From Bacillota bacterium (GTDB lineage: Bacteria; Bacillota; Clostridia; Peptostreptococcales; Natronincolaceae): a stretch of DNA of 5,381 bases. The DNA lies in the NCBI GenBank assembly GCA_023387935.1, contig JAEWHG010000206.1:1-5381 (forward strand). The letters are read 5' to 3'. Below the pieces are notes generated by a model. That model was given only the letters and a program-made list of their open reading frames with translations, did not search any database and was not told the origin of the DNA. Positions 1-5,381 of the stretch are shown piece by piece. Position numbers and translations under genes: made by a program. Position 1 is the first letter of the stretch, and the number at the start of each line of letters is the position of its first letter.

Positions 1-2
1 AA

Positions 3-617
3 ACGAGTACGAATCTTAAATATATTATAAATTTTATTCAATCAATAGGAAGACAAGGTCAATGTTATAGTATAGATATTTTATTTGAGAACTCTAACCT
101 TACATACGATCAATTAAAAGGATTAGGTTTTTTACTATTAACCTCTACAGATATAATAAGAATTAAAGAACTAAATTATGATAAAATAAGTATGGACTAC
201 TTAAAAACTAGAAAAATAAATATTGAGGATATGGAAGATTTTTTACCAGTGGCTAGAACAGAGCCGTTTAAGCCCCTTTATAATCAATGGCTAGAAAGAA
301 AAGAAAACATAGAGGTTTATTCAAATATTTATAGGGATGAAGGAGAAGAAATAGAATTTATATATACGAAAGAAGATAAATGGATTAATAACAATTTATA
401 CGACTATTTTATATTACTTATAAGAAAGAAATATATATATGAGGATAAATATATAAATAAAGCGATACTTATTCTTAAATTTATCATTTTAAACAATATA
501 GAAAAAGATAGCAACTTAGTAATCTCTATTTCAAAGCATCTCAATGAAAATAAATCAATTTATAAGGATGATGAAATATTAGATTCTTTAAACTGGCTAA
601 GAAAAAACAATGGTTAA
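3..617 (+). CDS. Hypothetical protein, 5'-truncated by the window edge (C-terminal 204 residues)
   Basis: I do not recognise this protein. The frame is open from the first bases of the window to the TAA at 615-617. The stretch before the first in-frame ATG (192) reads as ordinary protein (for example IINFIQSIGRQGQCYSIDIL), and no Shine-Dalgarno site precedes that ATG. The gene therefore almost certainly starts upstream, and 192 is an internal methionine. The visible part is rich in Ile, Lys, Asn, Glu and Tyr. It has no signal peptide or convincing membrane helix; the hydrophobic run ILILKFIILNNI (about residues 155-166 of the visible part) is short and more likely a buried helix. The C-terminus is polar and looks helical. 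The stop lies directly before the tandem structured repeat at 619-755, so the two may share a transcript. I infer no function. Confidence 0.75.
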   Translation, partial: TSTNLKYIINFIQSIGRQGQCYSIDILFENSNLTYDQLKGLGFLLLTSTDIIRIKELNYDKISMDYLKTRKINIEDMEDFLPVARTEPFKPLYNQWLERKENIEVYSNIYRDEGEEIEFIYTKEDKWINNNLYDYFILLIRKKYIYEDKYINKAILILKFIILNNIEKDSNLVISISKHLNENKSIYKDDEILDSLNWLRKNNG

Positions 618-618
618 A

Positions 619-755
619 AATAAGAACCTGACCCGTTAACGTAATCAAAGATTCCGTACGGGTACCCCAGAACCTTGTTGTGTTCACAATAAGAACCCCA
701 CCCATCAAGGCATTCAAAGATCGCTGATGGGCCCTGGGAACCTTGTTGTATTCAT
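619..755 (+). ncRNA. Tandem structured RNA element: two 68-69 nt units with matching bulged hairpins
   Basis: Two imperfect copies, 619-687 and 688-755, share AATAAGAACC at the 5' end, TCAAAGAT in the apical region and GAACCTTGTTGT plus TTCA at the 3' end. Copy 1 pairs CTGACCCGT (628-636) with ACGGGT (658-663) and CAG (668-670), leaving an ACCC bulge; ACG/CGT (639-641/655-657) and AATC/GATT (643-646/650-653) extend it. Copy 2 pairs CCCA+CCCATCA (697-707) with TGATGGG (725-731) and TGGG (735-738), leaving a CCC bulge. At least three pairs change on both sides: G-C to A-U in the upper stem, U-A to C-G and G-C to C-G in the lower stem. A linker hairpin, CTTGTTG/CAATAAG (674-680/687-693), recurs weakly after copy 2 (743-748/755-760). 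Its G-U pairs favour transcription from the + strand. The fold matches no RNA family I can name. It could also be a dispersed palindromic repeat. Confidence 0.6.
619..755 (+). repeat. Imperfect direct tandem repeat, two copies of 68-69 bp
   Basis: The unit starts at 619 (69 bp) and again at 688 (68 bp). A third partial start, AATAA at 756, runs into the terminator hairpin. Identity is highest in the outer segments (AATAAGAACC, GAACCTTGTTGT) and the TCAAAGAT loop. The stem arms diverge but stay complementary. The block is richer in GC than the flanking sequence. Confidence 0.8.
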
Positions 756-758
756 AAT

Positions 759-810
759 AAAAGCTGAAATATTAAGTATGTAGTTTAACATAGTTAATAT
801 TTCGGCTTTT
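759..810. terminator. Long terminator-like hairpin after the structured RNA, possibly bidirectional
   Basis: AAAAGCTGAAATATTAA (759-775) pairs with TTAATATTTCGGCTTTT (794-810), 17 bp with one G-U wobble read on the + strand. The loop can extend it with TATGT/ACATA (777-781/788-792) after a G-G mismatch. The T-rich 3' side (TTTTATTTT, 807-815) suits termination of + transcripts. On the - strand the wobble becomes a C-A mismatch, but the hairpin lies about 47 bp past the operon stop at 857 and could end that transcript too. Confidence 0.65.
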
Positions 811-856
811 ATTTTAGTATTAATAATAGATACAAACTTATTTAAATATCAATATT

Positions 857-1267
857 TTACATAATCACTAATATTATTATTAGAATATAAAGTAGTTGTG
901 TATGCTCTTTTTGTGATGCTAGCTCTTTTTTCAATCTATTATTTTCATCTTGTAATCTAATTATATTGCTATTCAGAGATTCTACTTCAGTAAAATCATT
1001 TTTATTGCCAATATCTTTCAGCTCTTTAATTTCTTCTTCAAGTTTAACGATAATATTATTATAAGAGTGCATTTCTTGCTTTTTCGATTTTATATTTTTC
1101 TCTAATTCGCTTATTTTAGATTCATATGTCTTAAGTTTTGCTAATAAATCTTCATTTTCTTTAATTAATTCTAAATTATCCTCTATAGTGATTTCCGTAT
1201 CTAAACAGGGCTCAGTATCTGTAGATTTAGGTATAAATGTACTATTCACTTGGTGGTATGTCATCAT
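857..1267 (-). CDS. Coiled-coil protein with short hydrophobic C-terminal tail
   Basis: A 136-residue protein of unrecognised family. The start is set at the ATG at 1267 because GGAGGTGA (1280-1273) sits 5 nt before it; the in-frame TTG at 1282 overlaps this ribosome binding site. An adjacent ATG at 1264 is possible. Residues 1-27 are polar and low in helix-forming pattern. Residues about 30-122 are a Glu/Lys/Leu-rich heptad-like coiled coil (KLKTYESKISELEKNIKSKK is typical). The last 12 residues, LLYILIIILVIM, are purely hydrophobic and end at the stop. That is short for a bilayer-spanning helix, but suggests tail-anchoring or packing against another protein. The gene overlaps the upstream gene by 26 bp, so translation is probably coupled. 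Function unknown; a scaffold or tether is the most that can be inferred. Confidence 0.8.
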   Translation of the reverse strand: MMTYHQVNSTFIPKSTDTEPCLDTEITIEDNLELIKENEDLLAKLKTYESKISELEKNIKSKKQEMHSYNNIIVKLEEEIKELKDIGNKNDFTEVESLNSNIIRLQDENNRLKKELASQKEHTQLLYILIIILVIM

Positions 1268-2303
1268 TAGGCTCACCTCCAAATCCTAAAAATTGTATAT
1301 TGGGATATAAGCTTCCGAAAATAAAATCGCATAATATATGCTCCTCATTACTACTAAAATCTGATACGTATCTATAACGTTTATAGTCAAGCTTTCTAGT
1401 ATCTTCATGGGTATAAGGCTTTGACCAATCTTTTCCTAAATTTAAAGAGTGAGTAGATACTATTTTATTCGTTTCAGTCCAAGTAGCCCACAATATATCT
1501 TTGTAATAAGACAATGCTGGAAAAGAACAGCTAGATCGATTTGATAAAGGAACTACATTTGAATTCTTATCCTTAGTACCTAAATCAGTTGTATCTAAGT
1601 TTAAATACTGGACAACTAAATGCTCCTCATCATACTTACTCCAAATTATATGCAGTTTCTTATTTTTATCTAGTAATCCATCTATATATATTTTTTTATC
1701 TTTAGAAGATGTAAGGCATATAGGATCATCACATTTTTCTTTTTTAACATTTAATTGGGAGACAAATATTTGGTCAAAATCGTTAACTATGGACCCGTAT
1801 AATATAAAAAACTCATTATCTTTTAAGAAAACCTTAAAAGGATTAATATAGGTTTTATAATATGCTGTAGCAATATGATTCGTTTTATAATTCTTATTAT
1901 TAAAGCTTAGATGAAGTAAAAATGCTTTTTTATTATCCTTTGTATGTATTAAATAATAAAATATATGAATTTGGTCATTTACATATTTTATTGTTGGATA
2001 CAAAATTTTTTGTTCTTCTATTTGGTATTGAAGGATTAAATCATTAGTCCATGCATTGTTGTCAAATTTGCTATAATATAGCGCCCCATTACTATGGAAA
2101 CTAACCAGGTGTATATTATTTTTATTATCAATTTCTAAATAAAAGTTCTCAGTTGCTTTTTCAATAACTATAAATTTTTCTTTCCATTTACCTTTATTAT
2201 CGGACACTATATATTCAATATGCTTTTGTTCATTTAAGTAAAAATTAAACACTATTCCAAGTTTATTTTTAAGTATAAATTCATACCCAGGTACAAATGG
2301 CAT
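1242..2303 (-). CDS. Putative beta-propeller (sialidase-like fold) protein with Asp-box-like motifs
   Basis: A 353-residue protein that I cannot assign to a named family. The start is the ATG at 2303, preceded by AAAGGAAGTGA (2318-2308) at 4 nt; the upstream in-frame TTG at 2336 has no such site. There is no signal peptide or membrane segment. The sequence alternates short beta-like strands with aromatic and polar turns, as in propellers: HLVSFHSNGALYYSKF, LHIIWSKYDEEHLVVQYL and ILWATWTETNKIVSTHSL. Asp-box (S-x-D-x-G-x-x-W)-like turns appear as SDNKGKW (about residues 34-40), SKFDNNAW (78-85) and SLNLGKDW (286-293). These turns are typical of sialidase/BNR-repeat folds but do not prove enzyme activity, and I see no sialidase catalytic arginine triad. 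The C-terminus (GGEPNDDIPPSE) also encodes the ribosome binding site of the next gene. It is first in a two-gene operon, divergent from the cysteine-rich spore protein candidate. Confidence 0.8.
   Translation of the reverse strand: MPFVPGYEFILKNKLGIVFNFYLNEQKHIEYIVSDNKGKWKEKFIVIEKATENFYLEIDNKNNIHLVSFHSNGALYYSKFDNNAWTNDLILQYQIEEQKILYPTIKYVNDQIHIFYYLIHTKDNKKAFLLHLSFNNKNYKTNHIATAYYKTYINPFKVFLKDNEFFILYGSIVNDFDQIFVSQLNVKKEKCDDPICLTSSKDKKIYIDGLLDKNKKLHIIWSKYDEEHLVVQYLNLDTTDLGTKDKNSNVVPLSNRSSCSFPALSYYKDILWATWTETNKIVSTHSLNLGKDWSKPYTHEDTRKLDYKRYRYVSDFSSNEEHILCDFIFGSLYPNIQFLGFGGEPNDDIPPSE
1273..1280 (-). promoter_or_regulatory. Ribosome binding site of the coiled-coil gene, inside the upstream CDS
   Basis: GGAGGTGA on the - strand, 5 nt before the ATG at 1267. 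It lies within the last codons of the propeller gene, which indicates coupled translation and rejects the TTG at 1282 as the start. Confidence 0.8.
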
Positions 2304-2382
2304 AATATCACTTCCTTTAACCTTTAATTTATACAACAGAAAGCTATAGTAACTAATATTTTAAAAAATACTTTTTCATTTA

Positions 2383-2410
2383 AATATATGCTTGGGAACA
2401 ATAAAAATTC
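2383..2410 (-). promoter_or_regulatory. Possible sigma-E-type promoter for the propeller/coiled-coil operon
   Basis: On the - strand GAATTTT (2410-2404) and CATATATT (2390-2383) are separated by 13 nt. They match the Bacillus sigma-E consensus elements (about KMATATT and CATACANT) with one mismatch each. The predicted start is about 70 nt before the ATG at 2303. In AT-rich DNA such matches arise by chance, so this is tentative. Its placement back-to-back with a better sigma-K match is the main support. Confidence 0.3.
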
Positions 2411-2422
2411 CTCTTTACTAGC

Positions 2423-2450
2423 ACCTAAATTAACCTAAATACATATTCTA
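2423..2450 (+). promoter_or_regulatory. Candidate sigma-K promoter upstream of the cysteine-rich spore protein gene
   Basis: CATATTCTA (2442-2450) fits the sigma-K -10 consensus CATANNNTA exactly. An AC (2423-2424, within GCACC) sits 17 nt upstream, the expected -35 position. The predicted transcript starts about 55 nt before the ATG at 2514. Sigma-K drives late mother-cell genes such as coat and exosporium genes, which agrees with the encoded protein. I see no good sigma-A promoter in this gap. Confidence 0.55.
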
Positions 2451-2513
2451 AAGTAAGTAAGAATTTAAATATTTATCTATTCTTATGTATGAAAAATAGA
2501 AGGGGTGAAGATA

Positions 2514-3434
2514 ATGTCAAACAATGAAGAACTAAATAATGACGTAATGGCCATAGATAGACCGTGCTGTATTGCTCAAACTGGTTGCTTCTTTGATGGT
2601 TGTTTAGATGATGTAGTTGGTGAATGTATATTTGTAGATAAAGTATATGATGCAGCAACATTTAACTTACAAGGACTACAAGCAGGAAACAGAGTGCCAA
2701 TGGGATCGTTACCAACATCTAAATGCGGTCCAAGATCAAGAATTATAAGAGTAAGAAATATTAGAGCAAGAAAGTTTTTTAACCCAGATAACATTAATGA
2801 TAAGAGAAACTTAACAGTTACTCCTACAACAACTTTATCAGGTGCTCAATTCGTTACTGATGAAAAGGGAGATCCTGTTGTTGTACCAGGACCTGCTGGA
2901 TTATTACAATACTTAATTTATGCAGATACTACAGATTGTGATAAAATAACAAGAGGTACACCTATATTTGGATCACAGGAAATTCAAATAACAGGTAGTA
3001 TTATAATAGAAATGGATGTTGATTTTATAGACGCAGATGGAGATACTCAAAGAATAACACTTAGAGGAAGAATGCCAGTAAACCAAGTAGTAACTAATTT
3101 CTTTGAATTATGTATGCCATCCGTATTTGATTCAGCGTTCCTACCACAGTTTACAGAGTTTTGTAATATTGCATTTACTCCAAGATTATCGACTCAAAAT
3201 ATAGCTAGAGATATTACATTTAATCCAGCAACAGGTGAAGTTTTAGTTAATCTAATCGTTGCTTTATGTATTACTTGCGAGAAGAAAATTAAAGTACCAG
3301 TACAATTATGCGTATTAAGTACAGGTTTCTGCGAGCAACAAGTAAGTCCAAGAGAAATCTGCCCTGACTTCCCACCACTATTCCCACCACAGGTAAACAT
3401 ACCATTTATACAGCCACTAGACGATGAGCTATAG
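2514..3434 (+). CDS. Cysteine-rich protein, probable spore coat or exosporium component
   Basis: A 306-residue protein with 14 cysteines. They cluster at the N-terminus (RPCCIAQTGCFFDGC, then GEC) and recur through the C-terminal third (ELC, EFC, LCITC, LCVLSTGFC, EIC). This spacing suits disulfide cross-linking in the spore surface. There is no signal peptide, consistent with assembly from the mother-cell cytoplasm. The middle is beta-rich (EIQITGSIIIEMDVDFID). The C-terminal tail is proline-rich (CPDFPPLFPPQVNIPF) and acidic at its end. I chose the ATG at 2514 because AGGGGTGA (2501-2508) precedes it by 5 nt; an in-frame GTG at 2505 falls inside that site. The sigma-K-like promoter supports the role. 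The gene ends in a strong terminator. The general style resembles uncharacterised clostridial spore-surface proteins, but I cannot name an ortholog. The spore role is inference from composition and promoter. Confidence 0.7.
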   Translation: MSNNEELNNDVMAIDRPCCIAQTGCFFDGCLDDVVGECIFVDKVYDAATFNLQGLQAGNRVPMGSLPTSKCGPRSRIIRVRNIRARKFFNPDNINDKRNLTVTPTTTLSGAQFVTDEKGDPVVVPGPAGLLQYLIYADTTDCDKITRGTPIFGSQEIQITGSIIIEMDVDFIDADGDTQRITLRGRMPVNQVVTNFFELCMPSVFDSAFLPQFTEFCNIAFTPRLSTQNIARDITFNPATGEVLVNLIVALCITCEKKIKVPVQLCVLSTGFCEQQVSPREICPDFPPLFPPQVNIPFIQPLDDEL

Positions 3435-3437
3435 TAT

Positions 3438-3476
3438 AAAAAAGTCTGTTGAGATATAGCTCAACAGACTTTTTTT
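3438..3476. terminator. Bidirectional intrinsic terminator between convergent genes
   Basis: GTCTGTTGAG (3444-3453) pairs perfectly with CTCAACAGAC (3460-3469) around a 6-nt loop. It is flanked by six A (3438-3443) and seven T (3470-3476). It begins 4 nt after the stop of the cysteine-rich gene and lies about 78 bp past the rarA stop on the - strand, so it can end transcripts from both sides. Confidence 0.92.
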
Positions 3477-3482
3477 ATAATG

Positions 3483-3522
3483 AATAGGAAAGTTATCCTT
3501 TAATGTTTTAAATAGGAAAGTT
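3483..3522. repeat. Short direct repeat AATAGGAAAGTT, two copies 28 bp apart
   Basis: Identical 12-mers at 3483-3494 and 3511-3522 lie in the gap between the bidirectional terminator and the rarA stop. Nothing else in the gap (3477-3553) is recognisable. They may be a chance or slippage product. Confidence 0.5.
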
Positions 3523-3553
3523 CTAATCTATAAAACTCCTAAAGAGAGGATTT

Positions 3554-4810
3554 CTAACCTTTGACTTTATCCCAATAAGATTTCATAGATTGTTCAAATT
3601 TATTATTTCCATACTTATAATAAGTTTTATTCTTAATACTGTCAGGCATATATTGCTGTTTGACATAATGATTAGGATAGTCGTGTGGATATAAGTATTC
3701 ACCTTTATTTTTAATAGAAGAATTCGAATGAGAATCACACAAATGATATGGTACTTGACCAACATCAATTCTATCTAAATCATCTAATGCAGCGTTAATA
3801 GCTTTATATGCTGTATTGGATTTAGGAAGGGAAGCAAGAAGTATTGTAGCCTGTGCTAAGGGTATTCTAGCCTCAGGAAACCCTAGTTGAAGTGCAGAAT
3901 CAGTACAAGATTTCACTATAGAAACAGCTTGTGGATAGGCAAGCCCTATATCTTCAGCTGCAATTACCAAGAGCCTTCTGCAGATAGAGGCTAAGTCCCC
4001 AGACTTAATTAATCTTGCAAGGGCATGTATACTAGCTTGTTCATCAGAGCCCCTTATGCTCTTTTGAAAAAAACTAAGTAGATTATAATGACCATCCCCA
4101 TCTCTATCGTAGTTCGTAATCTTACTTTGAGAGCATTCAATGGATTTTTCTATATCTATATTAATTTCCTTAGGATTATATATACAATATGTATTTATTA
4201 TTAACTCTATAGTATTTAAGCACCTCCTTAAATCTCCGTTAGATACTTCTGCAATGTAGCTTAGTGCATCATCTTCATATGTAATTTTAATATCCAGTCT
4301 TTTTTCTTCCAAAGACATAACTCTCTTTAGTCCAATGACTAAATCATCAGTACTTAATGGTTTAAATTCAATGATTGTACACCTGCTAAGTAGAGCATTA
4401 AATATGGAAAAATTAACATTTTCTGTGGTGCTCCCAATAAGAGTGATGTCCCCATTTTCTATATATTCAAGTATGGACTGCTGCTGTCGCTTGTTTAAAT
4501 AATGGAGCTCATCAATATATAATAAAATACCATTCATAGTATGTAATGTCCCGATTTGAGCTATTACACGTTTAATATCATCTATATTTGCATTAGTTCC
4601 ATTGATTTTATAAAACTCTTTGTTAGAGCTTTTTGCTATTATATTTGCAATTGTAGTTTTACCTGTACCCGATGGCCCATAGAAAATCATATTAGGTATT
4701 ATTTTTGATTCTATTATTCTATTTAATAATTTGTCTTTACCGATAATGTGGCTTTGTCCTACTATATCATTTAATTCAATAGGCCTTATTCGATCTGCTA
4801 AAGGTCTCAT
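3554..4810 (-). CDS. rarA: Replication-associated recombination protein A (RarA/MgsA/YrvN), AAA+ ATPase
   Basis: Complete, 418 residues, near the usual family length. RarA is a cytoplasmic AAA+ ATPase related to clamp-loader subunits. It acts at stalled or collapsed replication forks and interacts with single-stranded DNA-binding protein. The N-terminus MRPLADRIRP with DIVGQSHIIG is typical. Walker A is GPSGTGKTT (residues 45-53), Walker B LLYIDE with DELH (96-103), sensor 1 GSTTEN (126-131), arginine finger in NALLSRC (R143), sensor 2 GDLRR (192-196). The C-terminal oligomerisation region keeps HYNLLSFFQKSIRGSDEQA, AAEDIGLAYPQA and HDYPNHYVKQQYMP. Compared with my memory of the family, it has QQQ where QQD is common after Walker B, and TTENV where TTENP is usual. 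The start is the ATG at 4810: AGGAGG (4822-4817) lies 6 nt upstream, while an ATG at 4825 abuts that site. It is monocistronic, with its own promoter and terminator. Confidence 0.95.
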   Translation of the reverse strand: MRPLADRIRPIELNDIVGQSHIIGKDKLLNRIIESKIIPNMIFYGPSGTGKTTIANIIAKSSNKEFYKINGTNANIDDIKRVIAQIGTLHTMNGILLYIDELHYLNKRQQQSILEYIENGDITLIGSTTENVNFSIFNALLSRCTIIEFKPLSTDDLVIGLKRVMSLEEKRLDIKITYEDDALSYIAEVSNGDLRRCLNTIELIINTYCIYNPKEINIDIEKSIECSQSKITNYDRDGDGHYNLLSFFQKSIRGSDEQASIHALARLIKSGDLASICRRLLVIAAEDIGLAYPQAVSIVKSCTDSALQLGFPEARIPLAQATILLASLPKSNTAYKAINAALDDLDRIDVGQVPYHLCDSHSNSSIKNKGEYLYPHDYPNHYVKQQYMPDSIKNKTYYKYGNNKFEQSMKSYWDKVKG

Positions 4811-4816
4811 ATTTAA

Positions 4817-4822
4817 CCTCCT
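4817..4822 (-). promoter_or_regulatory. Ribosome binding site that fixes the rarA start
   Basis: AGGAGG on the - strand, 6 nt before the ATG at 4810. The in-frame ATG at 4825 directly precedes this site and cannot use it. Confidence 0.85.
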
Positions 4823-4839
4823 CATCTTATATATAGTAT

Positions 4840-4868
4840 ATTATAGCATTACAATATAAAAAATTTAA
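4840..4868 (-). promoter_or_regulatory. Extended -10 sigma-A promoter of rarA
   Basis: On the - strand TATAAT (4845-4840) is preceded by TGC, giving an extended -10 (TGnTATAAT). The -35 at 17 nt is weak (TTAAAT, 4868-4863). The predicted start is about 22 nt before the rarA ATG, leaving a short leader that holds only the ribosome binding site. Confidence 0.6.
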
Positions 4869-4905
4869 CTAAAGAAGTATTGTTTTATAGCAATTAGTTA
4901 AATTT
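4861..4905. promoter_or_regulatory. Perfect 12-bp inverted repeat between divergent promoters, candidate operator
   Basis: AAATTTAACTAA (4861-4872) and TTAGTTAAATTT (4894-4905) are perfect inverted copies, centre to centre 33 bp (about three helical turns). The left arm covers the weak -35 of rarA. The right arm lies 9 bp upstream of the -35 of the PucR-type gene. The arms lie outside both predicted transcripts, so a protein-binding site fits better than an RNA hairpin. The bound factor is unknown; autoregulation by the adjacent regulator is only a guess. Confidence 0.4.
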
Positions 4906-4914
4906 GCTTTTGCT

Positions 4915-4943
4915 TTGTATGGCATGTTAGATTCTGATATAAT
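4915..4943 (+). promoter_or_regulatory. Extended -10 sigma-A promoter of the PucR-type regulator
   Basis: TATAAT (4938-4943) is preceded by TGA, an extended -10. TTGTAT (4915-4920) is a weak -35 at a 17-nt spacing. Transcription would start near 4950, about 50 nt before the ATG at 5003. Confidence 0.6.
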
Positions 4944-5002
4944 GATGTTGGAATTCAATGTAATTTATTCACATAAAATTATTGTTACCAAGGAGAACTT
5001 AT

Positions 5003-5381
5003 ATGGGGCTTACTGTTTTAGAAGCAACAAAATTAGAGACATTTAAAAATTTTAGACTAGTAGCAGGTCATCGAGGACTAGATCGGATTATAGAAAAAAT
5101 TGGGATATTAGACTGGGAGTTTGTTAATAAAATAGAAGGACAAATTGTTGAAAGTGAATTTATAAAAGGTGAATTTGTACTTACAAGCTTATTATTTGCA
5201 AAGGATCAACCAGAGTTAATTCTAGAAGCCACAAAATATTTAGAAGAAAATCAGATTAGTGGATTGGCTATAAAAAATATTTATTATAATGATCTTCCTA
5301 TAGAAGTGATGAACTATGCAAACAAAAAATCATTGCCTATTTTTATTTTTGATACTACTGTTTACTTTGAGGATATTATTA
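5003..5381 (+). CDS. PucR-family transcriptional regulator, N-terminal part (cut by window edge)
   Basis: The frame is open from the ATG at 5003 to the end of the window (126 complete codons), so the 3' end is missing. AAGGAGA (4990-4996) lies 6 nt upstream and fixes the start. The visible protein matches the N-terminal PucR domain (purine catabolism regulator-like, Pfam PF07905). It begins MGLTVLEATKLETFKN and continues with AGHRGLDRIIEKIGILDWEF, GEFVLTSLLFAKDQPELI, ISGLAIKNIYYNDLPIEVM and KSLPIFIFDTTVYFEDII. These correspond to the family's usual 'L.GG..GLDR.V..V.V.E', 'GELLLTT' and 'P.I.LP....F.DII' segments. Full proteins carry a C-terminal helix-turn-helix, which would lie beyond the edge. 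Such regulators control purine, amino-acid or other catabolic genes; the target here cannot be told. It is divergent from rarA, with its own promoter. Confidence 0.88.
   Translation, partial: MGLTVLEATKLETFKNFRLVAGHRGLDRIIEKIGILDWEFVNKIEGQIVESEFIKGEFVLTSLLFAKDQPELILEATKYLEENQISGLAIKNIYYNDLPIEVMNYANKKSLPIFIFDTTVYFEDII

Noticed and set aside
192..617. A complete 141-residue gene starting at the ATG at 192
   Set aside because: The frame is open back to position 3 with protein-like sequence, and no ribosome binding site precedes 192; it is an internal methionine of a truncated gene.
619..755. CRISPR array
   Set aside because: Only two units, with no separate variable spacers; the variable parts are complementary stem arms.
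619..755. Type III toxin-antitoxin RNA (ToxI-like repeats)
   Set aside because: Those repeats precede a ToxN-type gene on the same strand and are usually shorter (about 35-45 nt). No such gene follows here, so the name is not justified.
2391..2411. Another copy of the structured repeat (TTGGGAACAATAA resembles its flanks)
   Set aside because: Only a few bases match, and no hairpin or other conserved blocks are nearby.
2473..2794. Two - strand open frames (2473-2661 and 2576-2794)
   Set aside because: They are antisense to the cysteine-rich gene, lack ribosome binding sites and have compositions typical of shadow frames.
3194..3400. A - strand open frame of 68 codons
   Set aside because: Antisense to the cysteine-rich gene, with no start signal; its cysteines mirror antisense coding bias.
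3583..3768. A - strand open frame of 61 codons inside rarA
   Set aside because: Alternative frame of a complete, clearly recognised gene.

Overview
This is AT-rich DNA with strong Shine-Dalgarno sites (GGAGGTGA, AGGAGG, AAGGAGA), extended -10 sigma-A promoters and what looks like a sporulation promoter. That points to a low-GC, endospore-forming Firmicute, most likely a clostridium. No rRNA, tRNA, CRISPR array, transposase or complete mobile element is visible.

Layout: (1) 3-617 (+) is the 3' end of a gene that begins left of the window and whose product I do not recognise. (2) 619-755 holds two imperfect tandem copies of a 68-69 nt unit. Each copy folds into the same bulged hairpin, and several base pairs change in a compensatory way between copies. 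A long terminator-like hairpin follows at 759-810. This is the best candidate for something undescribed. (3) 857-2303 (-) is a two-gene, translationally coupled operon: a putative beta-propeller protein with Asp-box-like motifs, then a coiled-coil protein with a short hydrophobic C-terminal tail. (4) 2514-3434 (+), divergent from that operon, encodes a cysteine-rich protein that resembles clostridial spore coat or exosporium proteins. A good sigma-K promoter match lies upstream. A bidirectional terminator at 3438-3476 separates it from (5) rarA/mgsA (3554-4810, -), a complete AAA+ replication-recombination ATPase. (6) 5003-5381 (+), divergent from rarA, is the start of a PucR-family transcriptional regulator cut by the window edge. 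Both genes have extended -10 promoters, with a perfect 12-bp inverted repeat between them.

How they may work together: the cysteine-rich protein and the divergent operon may form a sporulation locus, because candidate mother-cell promoters face outward from their shared intergenic region. rarA is a housekeeping genome-maintenance gene and PucR a metabolic regulator; nothing ties them to the spore genes. The structured RNA could be a 3' UTR of the first gene or an independent small RNA. No + strand gene follows it within the window, so a normal cis-acting riboswitch role is unlikely.
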